Origin: Aquanectria penicillioides
Taxonomy: Eukaryota; Ascomycota; Sordariomycetes; Hypocreales; Nectriaceae
Direction: 5' to 3'
Length of the DNA: 64,000 nt
Assembly: GCA_003415625.1 (NCBI GenBank)
Contig: PYIU01000003.1
Span: forward strand, 5,952,001-6,016,000
Below are positions 11,068 to 23,301 of the stretch, piece by piece; the first letter of the stretch is position 1; each line of letters starts with the position of its first letter. The position numbers and the translations under genes were made by a program. The notes beneath the pieces were generated by a model. It was not told the DNA's origin. It saw nothing but the letters and a program-made list of their open reading frames with translations, and did no database searches.

Positions 11068-13388
11068 TGTTGGTATGTATTAGTTGGTCAAGCTATCCAA
11101 GCGAGTGTGAATATTTCAATGACAGCGATGGGGTGAAAGAAAGAAGGTTGGCTGAGAGAAAGGAATTAATATTAATGAAAGTGAAAAAGAGCTGGTGAAT
11201 GAATGAGTCTTGATGGTAAAAGAAACGCAATTACCAGTCCCAACTCTCGCCCGGGAGTTGAGGGTTGATATTTCAAAGCATACGCGGACCTAAATCCAGG
11301 GGCTGCGTAACCACTGGCTGTGGATGAAGCCATTTGTGGGGGACGACCTGAGGCGTGGGCCCACAAAGCGTCCACCCCATGTTGTGCCTGTGCATGCAAG
11401 GAACAATCCTTCAATCCCAGACGCATGTTCAGGGGAGCGAAAAACGGGTGTCATTGGGAGGAAACAAGAAGTTTAATGCGATCGTGCGTTTGTTTCTCGT
11501 AGATTTATTTGCCATCCTACGGGCAGTCAACAAACATTTGTACATGAAACGTGCCGTGCCGTGCTGTGTCTATGCTATGCATGCGGTCTAAGCATGAGCG
11601 CGAGTGCCGAGTATGCGCATGAGCATATCACAGTCAACCTCAATCAAGCTCTTCCAAGGCCCTTCACCAGCCAGCTCTATCAGATACATTTCTAATTACG
11701 TCCGAGTCCTTAATAAATGCCTCTCTCTGGTCAAGGTTCGATCCCCTAAACCAGGGCAACGTGCTCAGCCCCGGCCATCCTGAATTCCTGATCCCAAAAA
11801 ACAAGGGCCCGCACAAGCTTTGGATCCTTGCGCACTCCCGTTACCGTTACGCTCAGACATTTTTCCCTCCTTCTTCCCTGTAATCCCGTTGGACAGGCGC
11901 TCCGTCATTCATTCCGTCAATGAGAGATGTGTTTCAATAGATAATTGTATCCCTCCCCATGCCGCTCTGCCTATATTTCTGGGCGCTATTGATTTTCACC
12001 TTCGACGTCAGGTGACCCGACCAACAAGCCCCCAACACCTGCTCGCGGCTCCGACCAAAACCCGCCCCCTCCGAGAACTGATCTCTACCGCTTTCAGGTG
12101 TGCTGGGAGAATACATCCCAGCACCATCATCGTCTTAGTTTCAGTTGCATTTCAGATGATAGTTCAGCTCCCCTTCAGGTCGTCCGAGGGCGAGCACTAA
12201 GCCACATCTTCGTATGTCCTGATGCACATTATGCTCCTTATTCAACTCTCGTCTGCGTTCCGCAATCTGGTTCAGAATGGACAATTACTATTCCAGACCC
12301 CGTGGCTAAGAGGGGGATTTGAAGCTTCCCCTGGTCAAATCAAACAAGTCATCTGTTACGATGACATCATCCGACAAGTGAGACACAGAATCAAATCATC
12401 AGGCCTGTGTTAATTTGCACAAGAAAATCTGTTTGCCGGGCACCGATATGACCTAGGTGGACCCGAACAATTGATGAATTGGAACAAACCCCAGACCCGC
12501 CTTGCCGCCCACCCGTCAAATGACAATCCCACTCTCCATTCCTTGTCGTGTTGTTAGTGCATACGCTACGGTGGTTTCGTATTTACAAGGACTCAGTTCC
12601 ATCCACATAGTATTCCGGTACACAGTATCTGTGTTTCTACGGCTCAGGGACTCGGCCTCACATTCTGCTCTCCACGAAATACAAGTTCTCAGTGGTGGTA
12701 TGATGAGGTGCCCATTCGAAACAGTTAGCGATAGAAAACGTGGGTATTTGGAATAATACAATAGTATTATATCCTAAATTCAGTAACAACTCCACATCGC
12801 GATATTTCCCTGCCATATAGCAAATGAAATATAGTTCTCATGAAGATTTTGAGGCCCGTGATCTACTATCAAATATGGTTCGGATATCAACGGGTCCGAA
12901 ACACGGCTGTGAAGCGCATGATAGATCCAGTTACTTGAGCTAATGAAGCAATTCTCAGGGGAAGTTATCCAAATTTTAGTGGTCGGATGGTATGACTTGT
13001 CTAGATCAAGAAGTCGGGATCTTCCTTCAAAATCACTCAAATTGAGGTTTAATATGAGCGAAATCAGCATCATATTCTCTGGCTTTTTCTGTGAGCCCAA
13101 TGAAGTACACAACCATCAAGAACCCCATTTACATTGACGATAGTAATACCCTCAGCTCCAAATCTAATTACAGAAGTAATCTCGCCCCACCATCATCATA
13201 CCTCTTTCCGCAATCTAACAACCAAAAAGAAGATACTTGATTTGGGTTATATGCCTCATCTGAACACAGCCGATCAGTTTGAATGCCACAATGGAGATCA
13301 ATTTGACTTGGCTATTGTAGCAGAATGGGTGTCACTACTATCAATGGCGGTTTGTTCCATACGACATTAAGGTGGGCACATAACAAAT
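11068..13388. other. intergenic; no gene seen
   Basis: About 2.3 kb upstream of the Crh-type gene. Short open frames on both strands show no domain character. The right part (from about 12.8 kb) is more AT-rich and runs into the broken ABC transporter gene, so it may hold unrecognisable remains of that gene's missing 5' half. No RNA gene seen. Confidence 0.5.
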
Positions 13389-15457
13389 GTTGCTTTGCGT
13401 GAGTTCCTCTGTTCTAGAGGACAGAAACAGCGTATTGCTATTGAGATATCTATGGTGTCAAATCCCAATAGCGAGTATTATTGGTTTCAATATTTGTAGT
13501 TGAAAAATACTAACAGAGTACCCAGTCCTTCTCCTTGCCGAAGAAACATCAGCCCTTGACACAGAGACAGAAGGGGTGGTTCAAGCCGCTTTAGACGCCG
13601 CTTCCAAAGGTCGAACTAATATCCTAGTAGCTCATCTTCTGTCAACGATCAAAAATGCTGATAAAATTGTTGTCATGTCACACGGAAGGGTAGTTGAACA
13701 ATGTACCCCTGACGAACTGCTCCAACAATAAGGCCAGTACGGCCAGTACACGAGTCTCGTCAACGTGCAGAGTATTGCTGCGGATGAGACTGAATCTGGC
13801 AGTAGCCAACCCGGTTCTCTTGGAAAGGACGACGAATCTACTCAAATCTCCCAGGGATATTGGAAGGGTGATGATGGTGCTGATAAATCGCCAAAGGAGC
13901 AACTGAAACACTCATCTACGGCACAATATTCCCTCAATGCTGACACAGAGAACGGCACAGCACAAGCAAGTCGATACTCATTCTTGGAACTGACCAAACT
14001 GGTAGCATGTTTCAATCGAGGCGAGATCCTATTATTATTAGTAAGTGTCATCTTCTCTATCATTGCCAGTAGAGGTACCCCTATTCCAAACAAAAAAATC
14101 CTCTTTGCCAAGATCATCACTGCCTTGTCTACGCCCCTAAACCGTTCCAATCTTAACCAAATCAGGCACAAATCTGGTTTCTGGGCGTTGATGTTTTGTC
14201 ATGCTGGGCAGTGTCATGGCCATTTCTACCGTTATCCACAGTACCCGCTTCGCAAGGTGTTCAGAACATCTCATAGATCATGCTCGATCCTCTGCCTTTC
14301 GGTCCATTCTCCGCCAGGACATTGCTTTCTTCGATAACGAGGAGAACACAGCCGCCGCGCTGACGTCTTTCCTGTCAACCAGGACAATGGATCTAGCTAG
14401 TCTCAGCGGCGTGACGTTGGGGGCCATCTTGATGGTTAGCATGAACATCGTCGCCAGTTTGATCGTTGGCTTCTGCACTGGCTGGAAACCGGGGCTCGTC
14501 TCCGCTGCCTGCTTTTGGTGCGGAGGGATTCTAACGGGCAAGGGGAAATACTCAATGTTCCAATTCTTTGCTACCTTCATGTCCATTGTTTTCAGTGGGC
14601 AAGCGGCGGGGCACTTTGTTTTCCCAGGCACCTAACTTGAGCAGGACTTGCTCGGCTGCTCGACAATTCAAAGATCTGTTTGACAGGAAACCAAAGCCCG
14701 ATACTTGGTCTTCCCTTCAGATGGAGAAAGCATTGGAAACGTTCAAGGCCACATCGAGTTTCGGGATGTGCACTTCAGGTATCCAACACGGCCTCATCAG
14801 GCAATTCTTCGTAAAGTTGATATCAACATTCGTCCCAGTCAATTCGTTGCTTCTATTGGCAGCTCGGGCTGCGGAAAAAGCACGAGCATTCAACTTCTCA
14901 AAAGACTCTACGACCCGACTCGAGGCGGTATCTTCCTCGACGGCAAGGAGATCAGCACGCTCAATGTCAATGATTACCGTGCTCAAAATACGCTTGTTGG
15001 CCAACAACCTCCACTCTATCAAGGGACTATCCGGGAAACCCTTGTGCTAGGAAACGAACAGGTCACCGATCAGGCTCTTGAGACTGCTTGCCGTGAGACG
15101 AACATCTACGACTTCATTGTTTCCCTACCGGATAGTTTCGAGACCACTGTAGGAAGGGGAGGTGCTCTGTTATCAGGTGGTCAGAAACAACGCATCGCCA
15201 TCGCTCGAACCCTTATCCGCAACCCCAAGGTCCTGCTGCTAGATGAGGCCTCCTCGGCTTTGGACTCTGAATCTGAGCTCGTTGTGCAGGCAGCTCTGGA
15301 CCAGGCGGCGCAGGACTGAATCACCATTGCTATCGCCCATGGTCTTAGCACCATCCAGAATGCTGCTCAAATTTTTCTGTTCGATCAAGGTCGTGTAGTT
15401 GAGTTGCTCGGAAAGAATGGGATGTACGCTGAACTGGTCAATTTGCAGAGTTTATAA
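13389..15457 (+). pseudogene. ABC-B full multidrug transporter, truncated and degenerate
   Basis: Reading across frames recovers, in order: the end of nucleotide-binding domain 1 (RGQKQRIAIE signature remnant near 13416, Walker B near 13530, H-loop region to about 13730), a charged linker, part of the second membrane domain (14201-14540), and a near-complete nucleotide-binding domain 2. Domain 2 has Walker A GSSGCGKSTS near 14860, LSGGQKQRIAIA near 15172 and Walker B VLLLDEASSALD near 15232. The order is that of MDR/leptomycin-resistance type (ABC-B) exporters. Lesions: the first membrane domain and first Walker A are missing. There is a TAA after the first ATPase domain near 13729, a frame change in membrane domain 2, loss of several helices near 14520-14560, and TGA at 15317-15319 where CGA is expected. 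The gene cannot make a working exporter. Confidence 0.85.
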
Positions 15458-16167
15458 AAGGGCCAGTAAATGAATTGCAATGGATTATGTTCGATGGGTT
15501 ATTGGTATCAGCATTTAGAATGGAGCAGATAGATTTCTGCCTTGAGTTTTGGCACTGAGCGTCAACTGAGAGGGTCTGAAGATTACAATTATTGCCAACC
15601 ACTGCGTTACATTGGTTGAGTACGAGGCCAAGCGGGAAGAAGCGTATCAAAACGGGCATTGGCTCGGCGATATCCAGTCCGCGTTTTGGTGAATTGTTAA
15701 ATTGAGGTTTGGTTCACTTCGAAAAGATTGCAGCAATGGCAGGTTCGATCATAATTCAATCTCAATTGAGAAGAGCACACACAGATTCAATCGAGCTATC
15801 TTTTTGCCTGCGTTCCAGAAACCATCATTGCTAAACTAAGTGAAAGCAACCCCAAATGGGATAATCTGGGTCCATGCATGACTGTTTTTTGTGATATGAG
15901 CGACTGGTCCGCTTTGTTGAAATGGCACTTGTTCCAGCATAGACAAATTCCACCCAGGTATTCATTCATTCATTCATTCAATTCCATTTAGCCTAATATT
16001 CCTTCCGTTATAACGCCAGATACACCACAATTACTTGATTCGTCAAGTCAATAACTGTACAATATTCGTTGGAGAATCCATGATTGGCGAGCAAGACATC
16101 TGCTGCATCGCCGAGCTGTTCGCTCATTGGTGGAGAGCAGTCCAGTCTTATGGCTGGCTGCCTGTAC
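15458..16167. other. intergenic; short TTCA microsatellite
   Basis: No gene seen. A simple (TTCA)n repeat of about five units lies at 15961-15981. The right end is the 3' flank of the proline-rich gene on the minus strand. Confidence 0.6.
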
Positions 16168-16853
16168 CTATTCGCTGTCGTCGCTGTCATAATCTTCGAC
16201 GTCAGCCCCCATGTGATGACCACCAGGAGGACCTCTATTGAAAGGGTTCCCTGACTGGCTTTGACCTGTCACATTGATGAAGGCCGGCATGGGGCCAGCT
16301 GGAGCGGGGTGGTGCATGGGAGGAGGCACTGGAGGAGGTGGGTTGAAGCCTCCGTAGTGGCCGCCCATATCCCCGGGGGAGGTGGTACAAAGTGACCATC
16401 CATCGGGGCATCGAAATGGTCGTCCATCGGTCCGTGGAAACCAGGACCGCCAGGAGGAGGAGGCATGTGATGTGGGGGTGGGACGGCACCGTTGAAGTGC
16501 TTGCGCCGAGAGCTACCGCCCTTCCGGCTACTCCGGCTGCTGCGTCCGCTACTGCTCCCAGAGTAGTAGGAGCGGTCATCAGAGGCAGCAACCCAGTATA
16601 ATTGAGTGTCGGGCTCGCTGAAGTAGGAGCCAGACGACCAACCGGAGCGGGTTGAGCGGTCATCTGCAGCGTCGCGAGTCTTCTTCTTCACGACGGTGGC
16701 TCCACGAGGGGCGCCAGCGGCCCAGGAGAGGAAGCGAATGGACATGGGCTGCTTCTTGGGGAGCTTCTTGTAGGTTGTGGTCCACTGGGACGAGGTGGTG
16801 CTGAAATCATCGTCTGAGTAGACGGAGCTGCTTCGGAAGGATCGAGAAGGCAT
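16168..16853 (-). CDS. proline/glycine/serine-rich hypothetical protein with a probable frameshift
   Basis: From ATG 16853 the frame encodes a Ser-rich basic N-terminus (SRSFRSSSVYSDDD start), a central basic Ser/Arg stretch and a Pro/Gly/His-rich part with PPPHHMPPPPGGPG. In the literal frame it then switches to unrelated sequence and stops near 16269. The next frame continues the same composition without a break (MGGHYGGFNPPPPVPPP) and ends in an acidic tail, DVEDYDSDDSE, with a stop at 16168. The switch falls at a C5G4 run at about 16374-16382, so a one-base deletion (real or assembly) is likely; with it corrected the protein is about 227 residues. No known domain is recognised. The low-complexity composition suggests a disordered protein. 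Confidence 0.6.
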
Positions 16854-18443
16854 GGTTGTAGTAGTTGTGGTGGATGTGGGAGGAGGAAGTAGTAGTTGTT
16901 GTTGTGTTACAGGATTGGGTAGACGGGTGGGTTGTGATTAACTAGAAGTATTGTATATGTTGAATAGGCGTTGATTGCAGCGCCAAACAGCAATTCTCCT
17001 TCGGCGATATGTCGTTGTGCAGAGTGGCAATGCCCAGTAAGCGGGTGAGGGAGGCTGTGGTCGAAAGGCCAATATGATAATGTATGGAGCATCAATTGAT
17101 GGACAATGCAAGTGCCGGGCGACTGGTTTCACCCGCGAACGAGAAGACACAGAGAACAAGAGGACTCTTGCGGGAGAGAAAGAGAGATGGGACAAAAGGA
17201 AAGAGGGCAGACGGGGTGGACGCTGGGGGACTGATATAGCCAAGACAAGGCAACCTACGAATGTGAAGCAGAGGGGCAGATGCAGCAATGCCCCCCTCAG
17301 TCCACGGCCGGTCAAGGCCTGGCTGCCTTGTAGGCCAATCTCACGTTATGCGGGCGATCCATGGCATTAGTCCACAGGCCCTGAGCCTTTGCACATCTTC
17401 CAATGCAGGCGTTGTCGCGAGCCAAGAAGCTTGAGGAAAAAAAAAGGAAAGGAACGCGGAGCGTGTCGGGGAGGCTACGTGATGTGCCGAGTGGGCAAGA
17501 TGACTGGACAGAGGGGATACGCGACGGCCGCGTTGTACCTCGCCGGTGTGGTGTTCAGCGACAAGATACATGATACAAAGATACAAGATACCGCGCAGGC
17601 CGCTGTCATCTCGTCTCTCGTCTCGGTGTTCGGGCGCAGGCACTGGGACATGGGACACGGAACGTGGGACGTGAACGAGGCTCTGCAGCGTGCAGCCAAC
17701 ACCCGCACCATTCCCCTTCCTGCTGCTGTGCTCGCCATGCCGTGCCGTGCGAGCTGGGCGATCGTGCGCCACGGTCCGCCTTGCTTTTGGGGAGGGGCAC
17801 GCACATGGGTGGTGAGGGCTGAGAAGGAGGGGCTTCTTGTGGTGCTTCTGGTGCTTTGGGATGGTGGGAGGGTTGTGTGAGATTCGAGGCTCTAGGGCGA
17901 GTGGTTTGCGTGAAGCGGACGAGATGCTGGGGGGCCCATCGTGGTGGTGGTGAGGAACTGGGGGATTTGCAGCAGTTTAGCTCGAGTCGAGTGGTTCGCC
18001 AGCGCGCCGCACGACAGTCTCGGGTGGATCAATCATCGGGCACGCGGGGGTTCAGACAGGGACGCTCCCCCAGAATGAGCTTGAACTATCCGCTTACCTG
18101 CTCCAACGGACACCAAAGAGCCTCTTGTGCCTACAGTAGCAGAGCAGGCAGTGCCCGCGACGCAGTGTTCAGCAATCCATCGCTCGCATCCAGCGGCCCC
18201 AGTGTTCGAATCGCTGCGGGGCCGGGCGAATGAGTGGCCACCAGGCAGCGGCACGAGAAACAGACTCACGGCTGCATGCATCCCACGAAGCCCTAGACCG
18301 AGACACTTCTCGGAGACTCGTCAGAGAGCTTCCAAAGCTGCAGTGGTTGCGTGCACCAGACCCAGCCAACCACTTGCTCGGCCGTCGTTCAGCCAGCCAT
18401 TGATTTGTACAATGCGTCGTCACGCACATAAGCCGCCGCGGCC

Positions 18444-18472
18444 GGGGGGGAGGGGACGGGGGAGGGGAAGGG
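18444..18472 (+). other. G-rich tract with G-quadruplex potential
   Basis: Four runs of four to seven G separated by one or two bases fit the simple G-quadruplex pattern on the plus strand. There is no gene context to suggest a role. Confidence 0.5.
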
Positions 18473-21400
18473 CGAGGAGAGGAGAGAGAGACAACGGATC
18501 CACGTCGATTTGCAAGCTGCTCCCGCTAGCTCTCGTTGCTATTGTTCAATTCCTCAAAAACGAGGCGGGACGACCGCCTCCAGCGTTGCACACGGGACGC
18601 ATCAGACCTGTGGGTGAGATGCAAGCGGTTCGACTTGTTCAGCCTCAGTTGTTTCGGTCAACTTGAAAGTTGCAGCGCCGATGAATGTTGATTGGAGCCT
18701 GGCACGCACTTGGTGTGCCACTGTGAAGTGTTGCGCTATGCTGTGCGTGCTATGCGTGCTGTGCTGTGCAAGTTGATGGTTGGTGTGGCTTCTCGCCGGT
18801 CTTGGTTGGTTGCTTCACTTATCAACCTCAATGGCGGTATTGGAAGTCGTGCGGATAGGGCGGACGAGGGAATAGGATCGTGATATGTTTTGCAGATTGT
18901 AATTACATTTTCAGGGTCTTCTATGGTGGTCAATATGATGCACATATTGGAAGACACGTCAAGAGACCTGTGGGGTGACCGTCTAGGGGGGTTGCAGCGT
19001 TGTGTCCTTTGCATCTTGCGGTTCCCGGTACTCGTCTACATGTCCCATCTCCGTAGAGGTGGTCACATTGATTCGAAGGATGACACGGACGGGAACAAAG
19101 TCGTTGCTACGTCTCCCTCTAACGGACTAATTAGCATGCGGCCGTTTCGACATTGGGATTAGTTGTCCAAAGTGCCGGCCTGGAAAGAGACCAAGCAAAT
19201 CGAACCGAAGCTTGAGCGAACATATCTTGGTGTAGGGTAAGTGAGCTATGCACTTATGCTCCGTCGTCACCGTTGGAGATGGCCGATAATTATAGATCAG
19301 ATCATCAAGGATGGTCCTGATGTGCATGACGACTTCCTAGCTTGGTCAACTAAAAAGCTTGACAGGGTCGATATACTGGAGAAATTGCTTCCCCATCGAC
19401 CGATTGATGCCAAGCGCTGGCGAGGTTGTCGACGTCTGCCAGCCTGTTCTGCATATCTTCTACAGGTATGATGAGGCTGTCACGCAGAAATGGGGCTGGC
19501 CCCTGACCTGTTGGCTACGCTCTCCCCGAAGAACTCCCAGAGAGCAACGCAACCTACATTTTTTTGGGGGCGGGGGACAACAAAGGCGCACGTTCAATCA
19601 CCGACGGCAGTTCGTATCGCCAGTGTGTGGAAGCACGGGACCCTGGGACGTCAATTCACTCCTACTACCCTCCACCGCCGATCGTTTCCAGTTTTGTTCG
19701 TCCATCAATCACGGAGAGAGACGTAGAAACATCGTCGCCCTCAGATGGAAACTAGCCCAAAAAGACGTCTGTTTTGCCGGCACCTCCTTTTATCATTTCC
19801 TCCACATCCCGGTACACACCCTCGAGACCTTTTAAAGAGTGACGCCTGAATGAAGCCTTACGTGGTAGCAGCCCTGAAACGGGCCCCTGTGTGCGGTGCT
19901 GTCTCTTTCGTGTCTGCGTCCGTGTCCGACCAAGCATTTGTCGTCGTGCCTGTCGGATAATGTTGCACCAGTGGGGAGGCCGCCCACCCTCAGGACCGAC
20001 TGGGACGACGGGTGTGATAGCCTATCTAGGGCCAGATCGCCCTCAGAGCCAGCCCACCATTGATTCTGACCTGCAGAGACGAACGGACAAGAAGTGGCGA
20101 CACCGCGGGCCGTTTTCAAAGATGGCATGCAGGACAAGAACTGTTAGCCGGCATTCTGCCCTTGGACGCAACGCCAGGGCGTTGGGCCCGTGGAGACGCC
20201 GGTGCTGGGGCTCGCGAGGGAATGGAAGAGGCCTAGAAGCATCAGACCGTGCCTGGACGCTTGAGTGGTGGGCCCCCAGCGCTCATTTCTCCATTCTTGG
20301 GTCCAAACGATTTACTGTCTTCCAAGTTGTCTTCCAAGTTGGTTCCAAAAAAAAAAAAAAATTCGACTAGGCCCTGGGCCGCTGCGATGGCCCTGCAGAG
20401 AGTGGAGCATCGCGCGATGGTGAATAATTCAGAGAGTGCCAGGGCAGACCGGGATCTGACCCGGCCGTGAAGGCGGATGATTGTATTGGGAAAGACGGAA
20501 GCGATGAGATGGAAAGGCGGCATGGTCTTTCTTGGCGGATCGGGACGTGGGGTGTTGGAGCCGACGATGGTTCATGAATTTGGTCATTCTTGATGTTAGA
20601 AAGATTCTTTTGGCCGTCCCGGCCTGTCCACTCTTGAAGCAATCCATCTGTTTCACCCGCTGTGTGAGCCATCGGCCGCCGTGTCGGAGGACCAATGCTT
20701 CTCGGGGTGTATTGCCTATTGGGCTTTTACTACGTAGTTGGAAACAGCAGGTGGACCCGACGGAACCTACTGCAGGGTTGAGAGTGAAGAGGAACAAGAA
20801 GAAAAAGAAGAGGTCAGCGGTATCAGCGGGACCATCCGATCTGATATGATAATCATGAGGCTATCTCCGAGCTACTCGGTTTTTTTTACCATGCTACGAT
20901 AGCGTCCGTTGGCACTAAGTCGTTAAGCGGGTGCCGCTTAGGTCATGAAGGTTGACTGGCGATCGGCTACTTCTCGGGTTGGTCAGAAATTAGGTTCAGG
21001 GCTGCATATACCGGTAAGAGCAAAAAAAGCACTCGGATGAGATGTTGCAAGCATGCAAAGAAACCTCGCGAGGGTTGCCGGTTGCCGGCGACGCTATCGC
21101 AGGTCCTGTGAGGATCCAGGCACCGGAACGGCCTAGTTGCCCAGAAGGAGACCTGCCGACTGGCGAGAGCAGAGAGTGCTATGATGCTATGCGAGATGCG
21201 AGAGCGGATGTTGCAGTGGTTCTCCGTCGCTCAGCCATCCCGGGGACAAAGCATGGATGGGCCTTGAATACGCCTTGGATGCCGACATCCGGAACGTGGG
21301 ATGCGAGATATGCCTTCAGGCTTCACTTCCTTGATAGCAGAGCGGCCCTGTGCGGCGATCGGACGGCACAGACTTCGAACAGTGGGCAAAGTCTCGCTAA

Positions 21401-22859
21401 GGCCCTCAAAGATGCCCCGAGTCGGCCCTGAAGCAAAGCTGGAGCGGTAATGGAGGTAGGTAGCAGGCTAAGGCACCTTATGTAAGAGGTTGAATGGAGA
21501 CTTGGCACACAGGGCGCTGTAGGGCTCGAGGAGAGGCAGGATGACAGGGAAGATGCTGGGATGGAGAAGCGAGTCGAAAATCTGGGCCTCTCCAGGCTGG
21601 TCAGCATTCGTCGGGTTTGTTGCCTGGGGTTGGGCCTCCTTGGTAGCAGAGAGGGCCTTTTCCTTGGGCTAGTTATCACACGGTTGAGACGCTGTGTCAA
21701 GTGGGAGTTGCTCTGGTCCCTTTGGTTGAGAAGAAGCTGGCATAGGATAGGACGTTGGGATGCAGTGCAGTCGGTGCAACGTTCGCTGAATACGAGGTAG
21801 TGCTACCGCGGGTAGCTGATAATAGCTGATAATGTCTGTATAGGTGCTAGAGACAGTCTAAAGTGAGCGCTGGGGCATTTGACATTGATAGTGGCCCTTT
21901 CTTTGTGAGGTTTTCCCAAACGGTAAATGGAGCCACCCCAATCAATCACACGACGCGAGCCTTTTGCAGTGTGATCCCACGCCACTTGGGGGTCCAACCG
22001 CTGGCTGAACCCAACCTTGACTCATTTTGTAAGAGGCTGCTTGGAATGGGATGTACATACTAGGTATGTATCCGTATGGAGGTGAACATTTTTTTTTCTT
22101 CTCCCGGCGATTAGTGCCACTGCAGTAGAACGAAGGAAGAAAGAAGGCCCCGGAAAAAAACTTGAAAATTTTCAATTGTGTTGATATGTCACGGCCACTC
22201 CGTATAGAGTTGCCTTTCTTTCGTTGAAAAACCCCCTGCATTTTCTTCCGTCTGCAACCCCAAAGGTCGGTCCCCATGGTCCCCCATAGGCGGTCCGGCC
22301 AGAGTAAAAAAACAACAAAAGGGCGCCAATCCTGATTCTTGCCCTACCTTGCAGCGCTAGGACCATAACGGGACTAGTGCCCATTGTCCTGAGTCTTTCC
22401 CCTTCCCAAGCCCCTGCTGATGCCCCTGGCCTGACTGGGCGACAGCTTGGATCAGAACTGGGGCCCTCGATGAGCGTCTTGGGCATCGCTACCGTCTCCC
22501 CTGGGACTTGCCGCGCACTGGGCTTGCTGGCCGAGCATGAATGGTGTGGCGCTCCGGCCCCCAGGTCAGAGTGGATGTGGTCGCTGTGGATGTTGAGCGA
22601 CTGGTCGGCCAGCTCGGTCTGCTGAGTAAGTTCGCCCGCCCATCCGCCCGCTGGGAGGAGCGATGGAGCCAGGAGGGAAGGAGCAAAGGAGGGAAGGAGG
22701 CCCTGGACAGTGAGCTTGCTAGGCCAAGCCAAGCCCCCGTGCCCCGGTGCACCTTCCCTCAGTCTCCTGTTTTCTCGTCTCCCGTTGGCCTGTTGGCCTG
22801 GTCAATTTCCCCACCCACTCAGAACTCAGCGTTCAGGGCCACTCACACTCGCCGGGTAA

Positions 22860-23060
22860 CCCACATACGCGCTCCACCCGTCCTCTCACGCTCTCTCTCA
22901 TCCTCCACTCGCCCACTTTGCTCTCTCGCTTGCTTGCTCGCTCTCTGTCCATTCCGTCAATCCACCCGCCCATCCCATCCATCCTGATCCATCCGTCATT
23001 CATCCATCCATCTCACCCGACTGTGTCCTCCATCACTCAATCTCATCGACTCGGAATCCC
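22860..23060 (+). promoter_or_regulatory. pyrimidine-rich promoter/leader of the 23302 gene
   Basis: A long C+T-rich stretch with TCC/CATCC repeats lies 240-440 bp before the start codon. CT-rich tracts just upstream of transcription starts are common in filamentous fungi, so this probably marks the core promoter or 5' UTR. Confidence 0.45.
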
Positions 23061-23301
23061 CTCATTTGATCGTCTTATCCCGTCGACGCTCTCTTCCCGC
23101 CCGTCTCTTGCTGTGTCGATACCTCTCTCGCCGCCCTCGTCCGTTTCCGACATTGCCGCCCCGACCGATCCTCACCACCGCCCGCCCGATCGAGCCCCTG
23201 GGACCGCGTAACTTCGCCCAGCCAACACGACGGCTGTTCTCTAGGGCACGCCCTCGCAGGCGCTTTTGGCCTCTGGAGGAGGCCCTCCTTCTCTCCTCGC
23301 C

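Larger units (their letters stand above)
16854..23301. other. 6.4-kb GC-rich gene-free interval
   Basis: No open frame here has recognisable protein character, and none can be joined by plausible introns into a domain I know. It contains a G-rich run at 18444-18472, a strong hairpin around 18194-18224, a poly-A tract near 20347-20361, and a pyrimidine-rich stretch at about 22860-23060 before the gene that starts at 23302. It could hold long UTRs, a non-coding transcript or a fast-evolving gene I cannot see. Confidence 0.5.

Noticed and set aside
11730..11760. GGTTCGATCCC, similar to a tRNA B box
   Set aside because: No matching T-stem, acceptor stem or A box.
16907..17315. Minus-strand frame upstream of the proline-rich gene with a signal-peptide-like stretch
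   Set aside because: Composition looks like translated UTR/promoter and no plausible continuation was found.
18194..18224. Hairpin with TTCGAAT loop, considered as a tRNA T-arm
   Set aside because: The extended stem CGGCCCC/GGGGCCG pairs directly around it; no D-arm, anticodon arm or box A is found upstream on either strand.
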